Shown: positions 17,934-27,287 of the stretch, in pieces
Layout of the letters: every line of letters begins with the position of its first letter
How positions within the stretch are numbered: position 1 is the stretch's first letter
DNA from: Hyphomicrobiales bacterium
GTDB taxonomy: Bacteria; Pseudomonadota; Alphaproteobacteria; Rhizobiales; Rhizobiaceae
Assembly: GCA_900468285.1 (NCBI GenBank)
Contig: UBTF01000011.1
Location: forward strand, 27,644-91,643
Length of the DNA: 64,000 nt
Direction of reading: 5' to 3'
The notes under the pieces: model-generated
The model's input: only the letters and a program-made list of their open reading frames with translations
Databases searched by the model: none
Told to the model about the DNA's origin: nothing
Made by a program: the position numbers and the translations under genes

Positions 17934-18935
17934 ATGAAAAGACTTCTTAAAAACCGTGAATGGCTGCTGGCAGGCATTATTATCGCCCTGATCGCGGGCT
18001 TTTCCATGCGCTCCCCCGGCTTTGAGCGCCCCGGAAATCTGGTCAATATCTTCAACGACACATCGATCCTCATCATTCTGGCGCTGGGCCAGATGGCAGT
18101 GATCCTGACGAAGTCCATTGATCTCTCCGTCGCTGCCAACCTTGCCTTTACCGGCATGGCCGTGGCCATGACCAATGCGGCCTTTCCCTCGATACCCCTG
18201 CCCTTCCTCATCGCCATGGCAGTCGTCATCGGTGCGCTTCTGGGGTCGATCAACGGCATTCTCGTCTGGTGGCTCGGCCTGCCCTCCATTGTCGTCACAT
18301 TGGGCACATTGACGATCTATCGTGGCATGGCCTTTGTCCTCTCCGGCGGCGCGTGGGTGAACGCACACCAGATGTCGCCGACCTTTCTCAACGTGCCACG
18401 CACACCGGTCATGGGAATGCCGGTCTTGTCATGGGTCGCGATCCTGATCGTCGCGGGCGCATGGCTGGTCCTGACGCGCACCTCCTTCGGGCGCTCGGCC
18501 TATGCATCCGGCGGCAATCCCGGCGCGGCTGTCTATGCGGGCATCGATGTCGGACGCACCCGCTTTCTGGCCTTTGTTCTCTCAGGCGCACTGGCGGGGC
18601 TTGCAAGCTACCTCTGGGTTTCGCGGTATGCCGTGGCCTATGTCGATATCGCATCCGGCTTTGAACTGGATAGCGTGGCGGCCAATGTCATCGGCGGCAT
18701 ATCGATTGCCGGCGGCATCGGCTCGGTGGCCGGTGCGGTGCTGGGGGCTTTGTTCCTCGGCGTCATCAAGAACGCCCTGCCCGTCATCGGCATTTCGCCC
18801 TTCGCGCAAATGGCAATTTCAGGGGTCGTCATTGTGCTGGCCGTGGTCTTCAACGCCCGTGCCGAAGCCAAGAAGGGCCGCATTATCCTGCGTGACAGGG
18901 CGGCAACCGAAATTACCAAGGAGGCATCGGCATGA
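17934..18935 (+). CDS. rhaP: Rhamnose ABC transporter permease RhaP
   Basis: This 333-residue inner-membrane permease is of the RbsC-like BPD_transp_2 family, with about ten membrane helices from residue 12 on. It carries the family's LGQMAVILTKSIDLSVAAN near 50 and LGLPSIVVTLGTLTIYRGMA near 115. The ATG at 17934 follows GAGAGGACC. It lies 13 bp after rhaT and overlaps rhaQ by 4 bp (ATGA), so the transporter subunits are coupled. Confidence 0.93.
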   Translation: MKRLLKNREWLLAGIIIALIAGFSMRSPGFERPGNLVNIFNDTSILIILALGQMAVILTKSIDLSVAANLAFTGMAVAMTNAAFPSIPLPFLIAMAVVIGALLGSINGILVWWLGLPSIVVTLGTLTIYRGMAFVLSGGAWVNAHQMSPTFLNVPRTPVMGMPVLSWVAILIVAGAWLVLTRTSFGRSAYASGGNPGAAVYAGIDVGRTRFLAFVLSGALAGLASYLWVSRYAVAYVDIASGFELDSVAANVIGGISIAGGIGSVAGAVLGALFLGVIKNALPVIGISPFAQMAISGVVIVLAVVFNARAEAKKGRIILRDRAATEITKEASA

Positions 18936-19939
18936 GCACGGCTGCACCCGAAACCTCAACGCCCCGCATCATTCCGGACAAGCTCGGCACGCCATTCAAG
19001 CGCATCATGGCCAGCTGGGAAGTTCTGCTCTTGGGCGTTGCGATCCTCATCTTCATCGTCAATTCCTTCGCATCGCCCTATTTTCTCGATGCCTATAACC
19101 TCTCGGATGCCACCTTCAACTTTACCGAAAAGGCGCTGATCGCATTCGCCATGGCGCTTTTGATCATCGCTGGCGAGATCGATCTTTCGGTCGCCGCCAT
19201 CATCGCGCTTGCCTCCACCGTCATGGGTTATGCGGCGCAGATGGGCGTCGGCACACCCGGCCTTGTCGCGCTCGGCATCGGCACCGGCCTTGCCTGCGGT
19301 GCCTTCAACGGCTTTCTGGTGGCTGGGCTGAGGCTGCCCTCCATCGTCGTCACCATCGGTACGATGAGCCTGTTTCGCGGTATTTCCTATCTGGTTCTGG
19401 GCGATCAGGCATTCGGCAAATATCCTGAAAGCTTCGCCTATTTCGGCCAAGGCTATGTGTTCTGGGTCATATCCTTCGAATTCGTGCTGTTCGTTGTCAT
19501 GGCCGTCATTTTCGCCATTCTGCTGCACGCCACCAATTTCGGCCGTCAGGTCTTCGTCATCGGCACCAACCCCTTTGCGGCGCGCTTTTCCGGCATTCCG
19601 GTGGAGCGGGTGAAATTCATCCTCTTCCTGCTGACCGGCCTCATGAGCGGCATCGCCGCCGTGTGCCTCACCTCGCGTCTGGGCTCCACCCGTCCCTCCA
19701 TCGCGCAAGGCTGGGAACTGGAAGTGGTGACGATGGTGGTTCTTGGCGGTGTTTCCATTCTGGGCGGTTCCGGCACCATTGGCGGCGTTGTCATTGCGGC
19801 CTTCGTCATGGGCCTCGTCACCTTCGGGCTTGGCCTGTTGAACGTTCCGGGCATCGTCATGTCCATCTTCGTAGGCCTCCTCCTCATCATCACCATCGCC
19901 ATTCCCATCGTCGTGCGCCGTCTGCGCGTCATGAGGTAG
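18932..19939 (+). CDS. rhaQ: Rhamnose ABC transporter permease RhaQ
   Basis: The 335-residue second permease of the rhamnose importer is paralogous to RhaP, with LIIAGEIDLSVAAIIALAST near 75 and LRLPSIVVTIGTMSLFRGIS near 133 in the same positions. A hydrophilic N-terminal tail of about 30 residues precedes the first helix. It starts within the rhaP stop and is followed after 3 bp by the mutarotase gene, so rhaPQU are tightly coupled. Confidence 0.93.
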   Translation: MSTAAPETSTPRIIPDKLGTPFKRIMASWEVLLLGVAILIFIVNSFASPYFLDAYNLSDATFNFTEKALIAFAMALLIIAGEIDLSVAAIIALASTVMGYAAQMGVGTPGLVALGIGTGLACGAFNGFLVAGLRLPSIVVTIGTMSLFRGISYLVLGDQAFGKYPESFAYFGQGYVFWVISFEFVLFVVMAVIFAILLHATNFGRQVFVIGTNPFAARFSGIPVERVKFILFLLTGLMSGIAAVCLTSRLGSTRPSIAQGWELEVVTMVVLGGVSILGGSGTIGGVVIAAFVMGLVTFGLGLLNVPGIVMSIFVGLLLIITIAIPIVVRRLRVMR

Positions 19940-19942
19940 ACC

Positions 19943-20266
19943 ATGCCAGAGTTTGAAAAACACGCCTTCAAGATGAAGCTCTTTCCCGGCATGGAAGCCG
20001 AGTATCGGAAACGCCATGATGAAATCTGGCCGGAACTGGTCGCGCTTCTGCACGAGGCGGGTGTCAGCGATTATTCCATCCACCTAGACCCCGAGACCAA
20101 CATTCTCTTCGGCGTGCTGACCCGCCCGAAGAACCACACGATGGCGGCGCTACCGGACCATCCCGTTATGAAACGCTGGTGGGCGCATATGGCCGATATC
20201 ATGGAGAGCAACTCCGACAACTCTCCAAAGGCGAGCGACCTCGTGACGCTGTTTCACCTGCCATGA
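19943..20266 (+). CDS. rhaU: L-rhamnose mutarotase RhaU (RhaM family)
   Basis: The 107-residue enzyme interconverts alpha and beta anomers of L-rhamnose. It has the family segments [20 protein letters not shown] (about 11-30), [10 protein letters not shown] and ending [13 protein letters not shown], with the conserved His and Tyr of the ferredoxin-like fold. Length matches the family. It overlaps rhaK by 4 bp. Mutarotation would match the anomer delivered by the transporter to RhaI or to the transporter itself. Confidence 0.94.
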   Translation: MPEFEKHAFKMKLFPGMEAEYRKRHDEIWPELVALLHEAGVSDYSIHLDPETNILFGVLTRPKNHTMAALPDHPVMKRWWAHMADIMESNSDNSPKASDLVTLFHLP

Positions 20267-21645
20267 GCGAGCCGATCCGCCACATCGCCGTCATCGATAT
20301 CGGCAAGACGCACGCCAAGCTGATCGTGGTCGATGGCGAAAGCGGAGAGGAAATCGCCTCCCGCAAGATCGCCAACCGGGTTCTGAGTGGCCCGCCCTAT
20401 CCGCATTATGATATCGAGACCCTGTGGACATTTATGATGGAGGGGCTCTCGGCATTTCAAAAAGAGCCGGGATATCAAGCGATTTCCATCACCACCCACG
20501 GGGCAAGTGCGGCACTCCTGAACAGCAGGGGTGATCTGGCCATGCCGGTTCTGGATTATGAACATGGCTATCCCGAGCATATTCAAACAGCCTATGCGGC
20601 GCTGCGTCCGCCCTTTGAGGAAACCTTCTCACCGGCGTTGCCCATCGGCCTCAATCTCGGCGCGCAGCTGCATTATCAGAAAACCGTGTTTCCCTCAGAC
20701 TTTGCGCAGGTCACGGATATCGTAACCTATCCGCAATATTGGGCTTATCGCCTCACCGGCATAAAGGCCAACGAAGCCACATCGCTGGGCTGCCATACGG
20801 ATCTCTGGCAACCGGACAAGGGTTGCTTCTCCAGCCTGCCGCCGGCGCTGGATATCGCCCATCTGTTTCCCGCGGTCCGCTCTGCTTTCGATGCGCTGGG
20901 GCCGGTTTTGCCGAAGGTTGCTGATGTCATTGGCTGCAGCAGCGACTTGCCCGTCTATTGCGGACTGCATGATTCCAACGCTTCGCTGCTTCCGCATCTC
21001 ATGGCGCGCAAAGGGCCTTTCGCGGTGGTATCGACCGGCACATGGGTCGTCTGCTTCGGAGTGGGCGCTGCCGTCGAAAAGCTTGATCCTGCACGCGATA
21101 CGCTGGTCAATGTCGATGCCTTCGGAAAGCCAGTCCCGTCAGCGCGTTTCATGGGTGGGCGGGAGTTCGAGATTTTAACGCACGGCATAACCCGGCTATC
21201 TCCAGAAGCACTGGAGCGTGCGACTATGCGCGTTCTGTCAGGCAAGGTCGCCTATCTGCCCAGTGCGGTAGAAGGCTCGGGACCTTTCCCGGACCATCGC
21301 GGACATTGGATCAACGAACCCGCCGATGATGCCGAGCGCCATGTCGCGGCCTCTTTCTATGCTGCCATGATGACTGCGACCTGTCTCGACCTGATCGGCA
21401 ATGCGGGGACGATCATCGTGGAAGGTCCCTTCGCGGGTAATCTGTCCTTCACGAAAGCACTGGCCGCCATCACCGGTGGACAGGTCCTGGTCACGGATGG
21501 GAACAGCCCCTCCGGCACCGGCCTTGGGGCAACGCTGCTGGCTACGCGAAACGCCCCACGGCAGTCATACCATCCGGTCACGCCTTTAAATGGGGTTACG
21601 GAACACTATCGATCATGGCGTGAGGGGCTTCAGCCTATCGCCTGA
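20263..21645 (+). CDS. rhaK: L-rhamnulose/rhamnose-pathway sugar kinase RhaK
   Basis: The 460-residue FGGY-type kinase phosphorylates the rhamnose pathway intermediate L-rhamnulose. The N-terminal ATPase-fold phosphate loop is [17 protein letters not shown]; the second domain has [12 protein letters not shown] near 265 and [16 protein letters not shown] near 430. The start is the ATG overlapping the rhaU stop (ATGA). In rhizobia RhaK is also needed for rhamnose transport; that is known of the family, not seen here. Its end overlaps the convergent gene by 16 bp. Confidence 0.92.
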   Translation: MSEPIRHIAVIDIGKTHAKLIVVDGESGEEIASRKIANRVLSGPPYPHYDIETLWTFMMEGLSAFQKEPGYQAISITTHGASAALLNSRGDLAMPVLDYEHGYPEHIQTAYAALRPPFEETFSPALPIGLNLGAQLHYQKTVFPSDFAQVTDIVTYPQYWAYRLTGIKANEATSLGCHTDLWQPDKGCFSSLPPALDIAHLFPAVRSAFDALGPVLPKVADVIGCSSDLPVYCGLHDSNASLLPHLMARKGPFAVVSTGTWVVCFGVGAAVEKLDPARDTLVNVDAFGKPVPSARFMGGREFEILTHGITRLSPEALERATMRVLSGKVAYLPSAVEGSGPFPDHRGHWINEPADDAERHVAASFYAAMMTATCLDLIGNAGTIIVEGPFAGNLSFTKALAAITGGQVLVTDGNSPSGTGLGATLLATRNAPRQSYHPVTPLNGVTEHYRSWREGLQPIA

Positions 21646-22028
21646 ACAAGCGCGAATCCGCCAACCGCAGCAACGCCCGTCAGCACGGTGCCCCAGAGAA
21701 TATCGGCCACGCAGACCTTTATCGACCATCCCTTTAGCGTCGAAAGATTGGTCATGTCGTAGGTGCCGTAAGCGATGAAACCGAGGATCGCGCCCGAGAG
21801 CAGCGCCGATTGCCAAGTGCCCCCATCCAGGGCAGGAATGACGGCAAAGTAGACGATACCGGCGATATAGAAGAGATAGAAAATCCCCGCCGCCGCGAAA
21901 TTGGGTTTCGGCAACATCAGCGGACCGATTTCACGCTTGTAGAAGTTTACCGCAAGCTTCGACAGCCAGATGAAATCCAGACCGAAGAAGACGATGGCAG
22001 TGCCGATATAGGCGACGAGGTATTCCAT
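21630..22028 (-). CDS. DUF2177-family membrane protein
   Basis: The 132-residue protein has four membrane helices. The motif GLDFIWLSKLAVNFYKREIG near residue 15 and GTYDMTNLSTLKGW near 85 are typical of DUF2177, a predicted inner-membrane family of unknown function. It converges on rhaK with a 16-bp overlap of the coding ends and lies 15 bp downstream of the chrR-like gene on the same strand, so it may be part of the sigma/anti-sigma transcript. Confidence 0.85.
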   Translation of the reverse strand: MEYLVAYIGTAIVFFGLDFIWLSKLAVNFYKREIGPLMLPKPNFAAAGIFYLFYIAGIVYFAVIPALDGGTWQSALLSGAILGFIAYGTYDMTNLSTLKGWSIKVCVADILWGTVLTGVAAVGGFALVQAIG

Positions 22029-22043
22029 CGTCTGCTCTCCCTT

Positions 22044-22721
22044 TTAGATGCCGAGAACGGGCTGAACCAGCCGAACCAGCCAACTTTTGAACTTCAACGG
22101 CGCGTCGGTGACGGCAAGGCAGATACAGTCTTCCCCCTCACCCGCAATAGGCTGGTGGGTCAGATCTTCATCGGCTTCCTCGAAATCCCCACGTCGGAAC
22201 ACATCGTCACCGTCCTTGAAGTAACCCGACAGAACGACCGTAAGTTCCCGCCCGCCATGGGTATGTTCCGGCACCGGCTTTCCAGCCGGTATGCGCAGCA
22301 GGCGGACATTGGCCTCGCCATCGCGTGTGCGAATGGGGAAATGGTAGGCGCCGGGGCCGAGCTGTTTCCATTTCAACGCATCCACGTCACCACCGGCATA
22401 GGAGCGGAGAGGCTCCGGCAAGACCGCGCCGGTCGGCTGAGGTGTTGACTGTGGTGCCGTCTGGGGGGAAAGCCCGGTAGCCGCATTGGGTTTCAGCAGC
22501 TTGCGGATCTGCGCCCATTGGTCGTCAGAAATCTCCTGGCTTTGGGCAGGCTCGATATCCTGCAACAGGGCTCCACCCGCCACCTCAAGCGTCTTGAGCC
22601 GCTGGCGGCTTTCTGGACACAGCGCCAGGTGGGTTGAAACCGCAAGGCTCCAGCTTTCACCAAGGCTTCCCGACGCATAATCCAGCAGCAATTCATCACT
22701 GACACGATGCCGTACGCTCAT
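22044..22721 (-). CDS. chrR: ChrR-type anti-sigma factor with cupin domain
   Basis: The 225-residue cytoplasmic anti-sigma factor has an N-terminal zinc anti-sigma domain (about 1-85) and a C-terminal cupin domain (about 115-215, with HTHGGRELTVVLSG). In Rhodobacter sphaeroides ChrR the zinc ligands are His6, His31, Cys35 and Cys38. Here His5, His31 and Cys35 are present but position 38 is serine (HLALCPESR). It overlaps the sigma gene by 4 bp, so the two are co-translated. It would release the sigma factor under singlet oxygen or organic peroxide stress, by analogy. Confidence 0.88.
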   Translation of the reverse strand: MSVRHRVSDELLLDYASGSLGESWSLAVSTHLALCPESRQRLKTLEVAGGALLQDIEPAQSQEISDDQWAQIRKLLKPNAATGLSPQTAPQSTPQPTGAVLPEPLRSYAGGDVDALKWKQLGPGAYHFPIRTRDGEANVRLLRIPAGKPVPEHTHGGRELTVVLSGYFKDGDDVFRRGDFEEADEDLTHQPIAGEGEDCICLAVTDAPLKFKSWLVRLVQPVLGI

Positions 22722-23287
22722 GTGCGGTCCTCCAGGGCAGCGCGCAGCTTGGCGAAGGCGAGCCGAATACGCGATTTGACGGTTCCAATCGGCAGGCCGA
22801 GTTGCGCGGCAATCGTGCTGTGCGAGGCCTCGTCAAAAAACGAGCGCTTCAAAAGATCAAGCTGCTCTTTCGGCAGTTGCGCCAGCGCCTTGTGCAGTCT
22901 TTGTGCATCCTGCACTTCCTGCATCTGCTCATCGGCAGCAGGGGCATCGTCCTTGACGAAAGCGGGATCATTCACATCGAATTCCGGGCGCTTGTCTTTC
23001 CTGTGGGCGTCGATACGCAGGTTTCGGGCAATCCGGAAAATCCAGGCGGAAGCATTTCCCCTCGCCGGGTCGAAAAGTGTGGCCTTGTTCCACACCGTCA
23101 TCATGGTTTCTTGCATCAGTTCCTCAGCGGCCTGCGCATCGCGCACTTGCCGTAACATATAGATCCGCACGCGCGGCCCGTAATAACGAAAGAGAACTTC
23201 GAACGCTTCAACGCTGCGTTCGGCAGCCACGGCTTTCAAAAGTGCCGGACATTCGCTTTCAATGTCATTCTTGGAGGTTTCATTCAT
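22718..23287 (-). CDS. rpoE: ECF sigma factor of the RpoE-ChrR (ECF11-like) type
   Basis: The 189-residue sigma factor has region 2 (FEVLFRYYGPRVRIYMLRQV to WIFRIARNLRIDAHRK, about 26-100) and region 4 (LPKEQLDLLKRSFFDEASHS, then LGLPIGTVKSRIRLAFAKLR, about 133-180). The ATG at 23287 is preceded by GGAAAGAAG. Its partner is the overlapping chrR. Across the divergent gap are lipid-modification genes like those in the R. sphaeroides singlet-oxygen regulon. A matching promoter lies at 23401-23430. Confidence 0.92.
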   Translation of the reverse strand: MNETSKNDIESECPALLKAVAAERSVEAFEVLFRYYGPRVRIYMLRQVRDAQAAEELMQETMMTVWNKATLFDPARGNASAWIFRIARNLRIDAHRKDKRPEFDVNDPAFVKDDAPAADEQMQEVQDAQRLHKALAQLPKEQLDLLKRSFFDEASHSTIAAQLGLPIGTVKSRIRLAFAKLRAALEDRT

Positions 23288-23400
23288 GCGGATCGGCTTC
23301 TTTCCGCTTCCATACGGTTTTCCCATGGCCGGTGCGACCCGGCTTTTGGGAATATAGTGGCACGCGGGGCCGTCTATGGAAACGTTTATTGTCATGAATG

Positions 23401-23430
23401 CGACTACGCCAGCCGCTTTCAACCGGATCA
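23401..23430 (-). promoter_or_regulatory. Candidate ECF (RpoE-type) promoter for the sigma-chrR operon
   Basis: On the minus strand TGATCC (23430-23425) is followed after 18 bases by TAGTCG (23406-23401), the shape reported for R. sphaeroides RpoE-dependent promoters (TGATC-type -35 and TA-containing -10). It lies about 110 bp upstream of the sigma start, suggesting autoregulation. I did not find an equally good match pointing at the divergent operon. Confidence 0.45.
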
Positions 23431-23512
23431 CCGCTCATAAAAAAATGGACCATGGGCAATCCATTTGGCACGACCATGCGTATTGTGTGAAAGATCGAAA
23501 CGGACAGGTATC

Positions 23513-24874
23513 ATGGATTTCACGACGGCCAACAATAATCGACAGGCAAGACGCAGGATTGCCGTCATTGGATCAGGCGTGTCGGGCTTGTCCGCAGCAT
23601 GGCTGCTGGACAAGACGGCCGATGTTACCCTGTATGAGGCCGACAGCCGTCTTGGCGGGCACGCCAACACCTTCGACGTGGAGATGCCCGGCAAGGCACC
23701 CATCGCCGTCGATACCGGCTTTATCGTCTATAACGAGTTGAACTACCCAAATCTCGTGACGCTGTTTGCGCATCTGGGCGTTGCGACCGATGCGTCGGAC
23801 ATGTCCTTTGCCGCATCGCTGCGCGCAGGCAGGCTGGAATATTCCGGTTCCGGCCTTTCCGGTCTGTTTGGCCAGAGGTCCAACCTGTTGCGTCCGCAAT
23901 TCTGGGGCATGGTGCGCGACGTGCTGCGCTTTTACAAGGAGGCTCCCGCGCTTCTTGACGATCGATCCCTCGAAGGCGTGAGCCTTGGCAGCTATCTCGA
24001 TGCAAAGGGTTACTCGCCTTGCTTCGTCGATGACCATCTTCTCCCGATGGGTGCGGCAATCTGGTCCACCACCTCAGCCGACATGCGCGCCTATCCGCTG
24101 CAGGCCTTCATCCGGTTCTTCGTCAATCACGGCCTCGTCCAATTGTCGGGCAGGCCTCAGTGGCGGACCGTCAAGGGCGGCAGCCGCGAATATGTCTCGC
24201 GCATCATGGCGCAGTTCAAGGGCAAGGTCGTCCTGAACAGCAAGATTGCGGGCATCAGGCGCGGCGAGGATGGCGTGAAAGTGCTGGACCGTTCCGGCCA
24301 CATGACGATATTCGATGACGTGGTGATTGCCACCCATGCCGATCAGGCTCTCGCCCTGCTGGCCGATGCCGACCCGGATGAACGTGCCGTTCTGGGGGCC
24401 TTCGACTATACCCGCAACACCGCCGTGCTGCATTCGGACGAGGCGCTTATGCCAAAGCGCCGCAATGTGTGGTCCAGCTGGAATTATCTGAGCGAAGAAA
24501 ACTCCAGCGGCACGGAGCAACTGTGCGTGACCTATTGGATGAACCGGCTGCAAAACATCGATGACGCGACGCCGCTGTTTGTGACGCTCAACCCGTCCCG
24601 TCCGGTCGCCCCGCAAAAATCCATAGCCACCTTCGATTACGCCCACCCGCTTTTCGACGCCAAGGCGCTCGAGGCGCAGAAATTGCTCTGGAACCTGCAG
24701 GGCCGCAAGAATACATGGTTCTGCGGTGCGCATTTCGGAAGCGGTTTCCACGAGGATGGTCTGCAATCCGGTCTTGCTGTCGCAGAGGCGCTGGGCGGGA
24801 TGAAGAGGCCCTGGAGCGTCAAGAACGAGTCGGGGCGCATCTTCCTCGCCCCTCGTCGGGCCATGGCATCATGA
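23513..24874 (+). CDS. FAD-dependent amine oxidase-like protein
   Basis: The 453-residue flavoprotein has an N-terminal dinucleotide-binding motif (RRIAVIGSGVSGLSAAWLLD, about 14-33) followed by YEADSRLGGHANTF, as in amine oxidase/phytoene-desaturase-like enzymes. Family members next to DUF1365 and Cfa genes are linked to modified membrane fatty acids. ATG 23513 was preferred to the frame start at 23465 because the Rossmann strand begins near residue 14 and the upstream residues look like leader. Its stop overlaps the next start (ATGA). Confidence 0.88.
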   Translation: MDFTTANNNRQARRRIAVIGSGVSGLSAAWLLDKTADVTLYEADSRLGGHANTFDVEMPGKAPIAVDTGFIVYNELNYPNLVTLFAHLGVATDASDMSFAASLRAGRLEYSGSGLSGLFGQRSNLLRPQFWGMVRDVLRFYKEAPALLDDRSLEGVSLGSYLDAKGYSPCFVDDHLLPMGAAIWSTTSADMRAYPLQAFIRFFVNHGLVQLSGRPQWRTVKGGSREYVSRIMAQFKGKVVLNSKIAGIRRGEDGVKVLDRSGHMTIFDDVVIATHADQALALLADADPDERAVLGAFDYTRNTAVLHSDEALMPKRRNVWSSWNYLSEENSSGTEQLCVTYWMNRLQNIDDATPLFVTLNPSRPVAPQKSIATFDYAHPLFDAKALEAQKLLWNLQGRKNTWFCGAHFGSGFHEDGLQSGLAVAEALGGMKRPWSVKNESGRIFLAPRRAMAS

Positions 24875-25710
24875 GTTTGAACTCCGCCCTCTATGCCGGA
24901 CACGTCTTCCATGCGCGCCATCGCCCGCATGCGCACAAAATGCGCTACCGCGTGTTTTCCCTGCTGCTCGATCTGGACGAACTACCGCTGCTCGACAAGG
25001 GTCTGCGCCTGTTCGGCTATAACCGCCGCGCGGCCATGAGCTTTCACGACAGCGATCACGGCGTGGGCGAAAGGGGTGGTCTGAAGAAATGGGTGGCCCG
25101 GCATCTTGGGCAAGCGGATATCGTCATTTCGCAAGAGCGGCTGCGTGTGGAGATGCTGTGCTATCCCCGCATGTTCGGCTACGTCTTCAATCCACTCACC
25201 GTCTATTTCTGCCATGACAGGCAGGACGATGACCGGCTGGTCGCCATACTCTACGAAGTCTGCAACACGTTTCACGAGCGCCACACCTACATCATTCCGG
25301 CGACACCGGGTGCCAATGGCAGCGTTCAGCACTCCTGCGCCAAGGAAATGTACGTATCGCCCTTCGTGCCGATGGACTGCACCTACGAGTTTCGCATTCA
25401 ACCGCCTGCGGACAAGGTTCTCGTTGCGATCAACGAGCGTGATGGCGAGGGGGAGCTGCTGTTTGCGTCATTTGCGGGCAAGCGCCGTGCGCTTGGCGGC
25501 AATGCGCTGATAAAGGCGCTTCTGTCCTATCCGCTGATGACACTGAAAATCATGGGGGCCATTCACTGGGAAGCCCTGCTGCTATGGGCCAAGGGCAATC
25601 CGATCTACCGACACAAGACCGCAAGCAATCCAATAGCCAGCTCCGTCAGCGTGACAGACGCGACAGTGCGAGTTGCACCAATGGGAGGAATGAAGAATGA
25701 GCCACGCTGA
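24871..25710 (+). CDS. DUF1365 protein
   Basis: The 279-residue protein starts with ALYAGHVFHARHRPHAHKMR and contains LCYPRMFGYVFNPLTVYFCH (about 91-110) and KEMYVSPFVPMDCTYEF (about 158), hallmarks of DUF1365. Members are found beside cyclopropane-fatty-acid-synthase homologues. In R. sphaeroides related genes belong to the RpoE/ChrR regulon. It is translationally coupled to the flavoprotein (4-bp overlap) and to the methyltransferase (14-bp overlap). No catalytic residues can be assigned. Confidence 0.88.
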   Translation: MSLNSALYAGHVFHARHRPHAHKMRYRVFSLLLDLDELPLLDKGLRLFGYNRRAAMSFHDSDHGVGERGGLKKWVARHLGQADIVISQERLRVEMLCYPRMFGYVFNPLTVYFCHDRQDDDRLVAILYEVCNTFHERHTYIIPATPGANGSVQHSCAKEMYVSPFVPMDCTYEFRIQPPADKVLVAINERDGEGELLFASFAGKRRALGGNALIKALLSYPLMTLKIMGAIHWEALLLWAKGNPIYRHKTASNPIASSVSVTDATVRVAPMGGMKNEPR

Positions 25711-26917
25711 GCGAGAAAACCTCTCCCTGATATTGGATCGCGCGCCGCTGTGGCAGAAGATGATCTGCCGCCGGGTCAACAACATGACGCATGGTCGGCT
25801 AACATTGGTTTTCCCCGGTGGGTCGGAATATGTGATCAACGGCCAGCAGCCCGGCCCGCACGGTGTTCTGTGCCTCAATCGCGGCCGCGTCGTGCGCAGG
25901 CTGGTGACGGGCGGCAGCCTCGGCTTTGCCCAATCCTATATGGATGGCGATTGGGACAGCCCGGATCTAGCAACGCTTCTGGAACTGGCGATTGCCAATG
26001 AAGACAGCTGGAAAGCCGTGTCGGAACCATCCCGTTTCATCTCCGCACTGGCCTTGCTGCGCCACCGCCTGCGCCGCAATTCCAAGGCAGGAAGCCGCCG
26101 CAACATCGCATTCCATTACGATCTTGGAAACCGCTTCTATTCGGCATGGCTGGACGAGACCATGACCTATTCCTCGGCTCTTTTTGAAAAGCCGGGGCAG
26201 ACGCTCGCCGATGCCCAGAACGCCAAATATGACCGCATTGTCGAGCAGTTGCAGATCGGCCCCGACGATCATGTGCTGGAAGTGGGCTGCGGCTGGGGCG
26301 GCTTTGCCGAATATGCCATCCGCAAGACGGGCTGCCGCGTGACCGGATTGACCCTTTCGCGTGAACAGGCCGATTTCGCCAGAAAACGGCTCGACGCTGC
26401 CGGTTTTGCAGACCGCTCGGATATTCGACTTGAAGATTACCGCGATTGCCAGGGCCAATATTCGAAGATCGTTTCCATCGAAATGTTCGAAGCCGTTGGA
26501 GAAGAAAACTGGCCGACCTATTTCCAGCGCCTGCGCACACTGCTGGCGCAGGGCGGAGAAGCAATGGTGCAGGTCATCACGATTGATGAGGAACGTTTTG
26601 ACGAATATCGCAGAACGGCCGACTTCATCCAGACCTATATCTTTCCGGGCGGTATGCTTCCCTCGATCACCGCCTTCAAGGACGCAGCAGCAACCCAGGG
26701 CTTTGCCGTTCCCGATCTGCTGCGCTTCGGCAAGGATTACGATCGCACACTGATGCAATGGGACCGCGCCTTCATCAGCAACTGGCACCGCATCGAACCC
26801 CTAGGATTTGACGAGCGCTTCCGGCGCATGTGGCAATATTACCTCCACTATTGCTCCGCCGGATTCCGGGCAGGCCGGATTGACGTCGTGCAGTTCAAGC
26901 TGGTTCCGGCGTCCTAG
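25697..26917 (+). CDS. cfa: Cyclopropane-fatty-acyl-phospholipid synthase-like methyltransferase
   Basis: The 406-residue SAM-dependent methyltransferase carries the Cfa SAM motif VLEVGCGWGGFAEYA (about 193-207), then GLTLSREQADFARKRL and SIEMFEAVGEENWPTYF near 262, and the C-terminal FIQTYIFPGGMLPSI. It would methylate unsaturated fatty acyl chains in membrane phospholipids. In the company of the flavoprotein and DUF1365 it may be part of a fatty-acid modification pathway under the adjacent sigma factor rather than the ordinary stationary-phase Cfa. Confidence 0.9.
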   Translation: MSHAERENLSLILDRAPLWQKMICRRVNNMTHGRLTLVFPGGSEYVINGQQPGPHGVLCLNRGRVVRRLVTGGSLGFAQSYMDGDWDSPDLATLLELAIANEDSWKAVSEPSRFISALALLRHRLRRNSKAGSRRNIAFHYDLGNRFYSAWLDETMTYSSALFEKPGQTLADAQNAKYDRIVEQLQIGPDDHVLEVGCGWGGFAEYAIRKTGCRVTGLTLSREQADFARKRLDAAGFADRSDIRLEDYRDCQGQYSKIVSIEMFEAVGEENWPTYFQRLRTLLAQGGEAMVQVITIDEERFDEYRRTADFIQTYIFPGGMLPSITAFKDAAATQGFAVPDLLRFGKDYDRTLMQWDRAFISNWHRIEPLGFDERFRRMWQYYLHYCSAGFRAGRIDVVQFKLVPAS

Positions 26918-27109
26918 ACGTCGGCTACCGTGTCAATCGACAGCCACCCCTGCACGACCATGGGCAATTTTGTCGTGCACAATGAAATTCTCATATTCAT
27001 GGAACTTCACGCGGATAGTCACGTTACGGTGAGTGTCTTTTGTCGAAACATCGAACGCGCCTTGCACTATCTACCCGCTTGCGTTCGATCCTAAACGTGG
27101 AGAATATTC

Positions 27110-27184
27110 ATGAACCAGATCATTTACATCGTCGGCTTGGTCGTCATCGTACTCGCCATCCTGTCGTTTTTCGGCTTCCGGTGA
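27110..27184 (+). CDS. 24-residue membrane miniprotein
   Basis: MNQIIYIVGLVVIVLAILSF followed by FGFR is a complete 24-residue frame preceded by GGAGAATATTC. It is almost wholly one hydrophobic helix with a short charged end. The good ribosome-binding site and membrane-helix composition argue that it is real. I recall very similar miniproteins in other rhizobia, but could not check. The 192 bp upstream (26918-27109) hold no other gene. Confidence 0.6.
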   Translation: MNQIIYIVGLVVIVLAILSFFGFR

Positions 27185-27287
27185 GCATAAATTTGCAGTT
27201 GTAAAAATCAGGCTTTGTAAATATTCTTTCCGATGGGAACCATGTCGGCGAGACCATCGTTGACATGGGCGGTTAGGGAGGTTTTCG

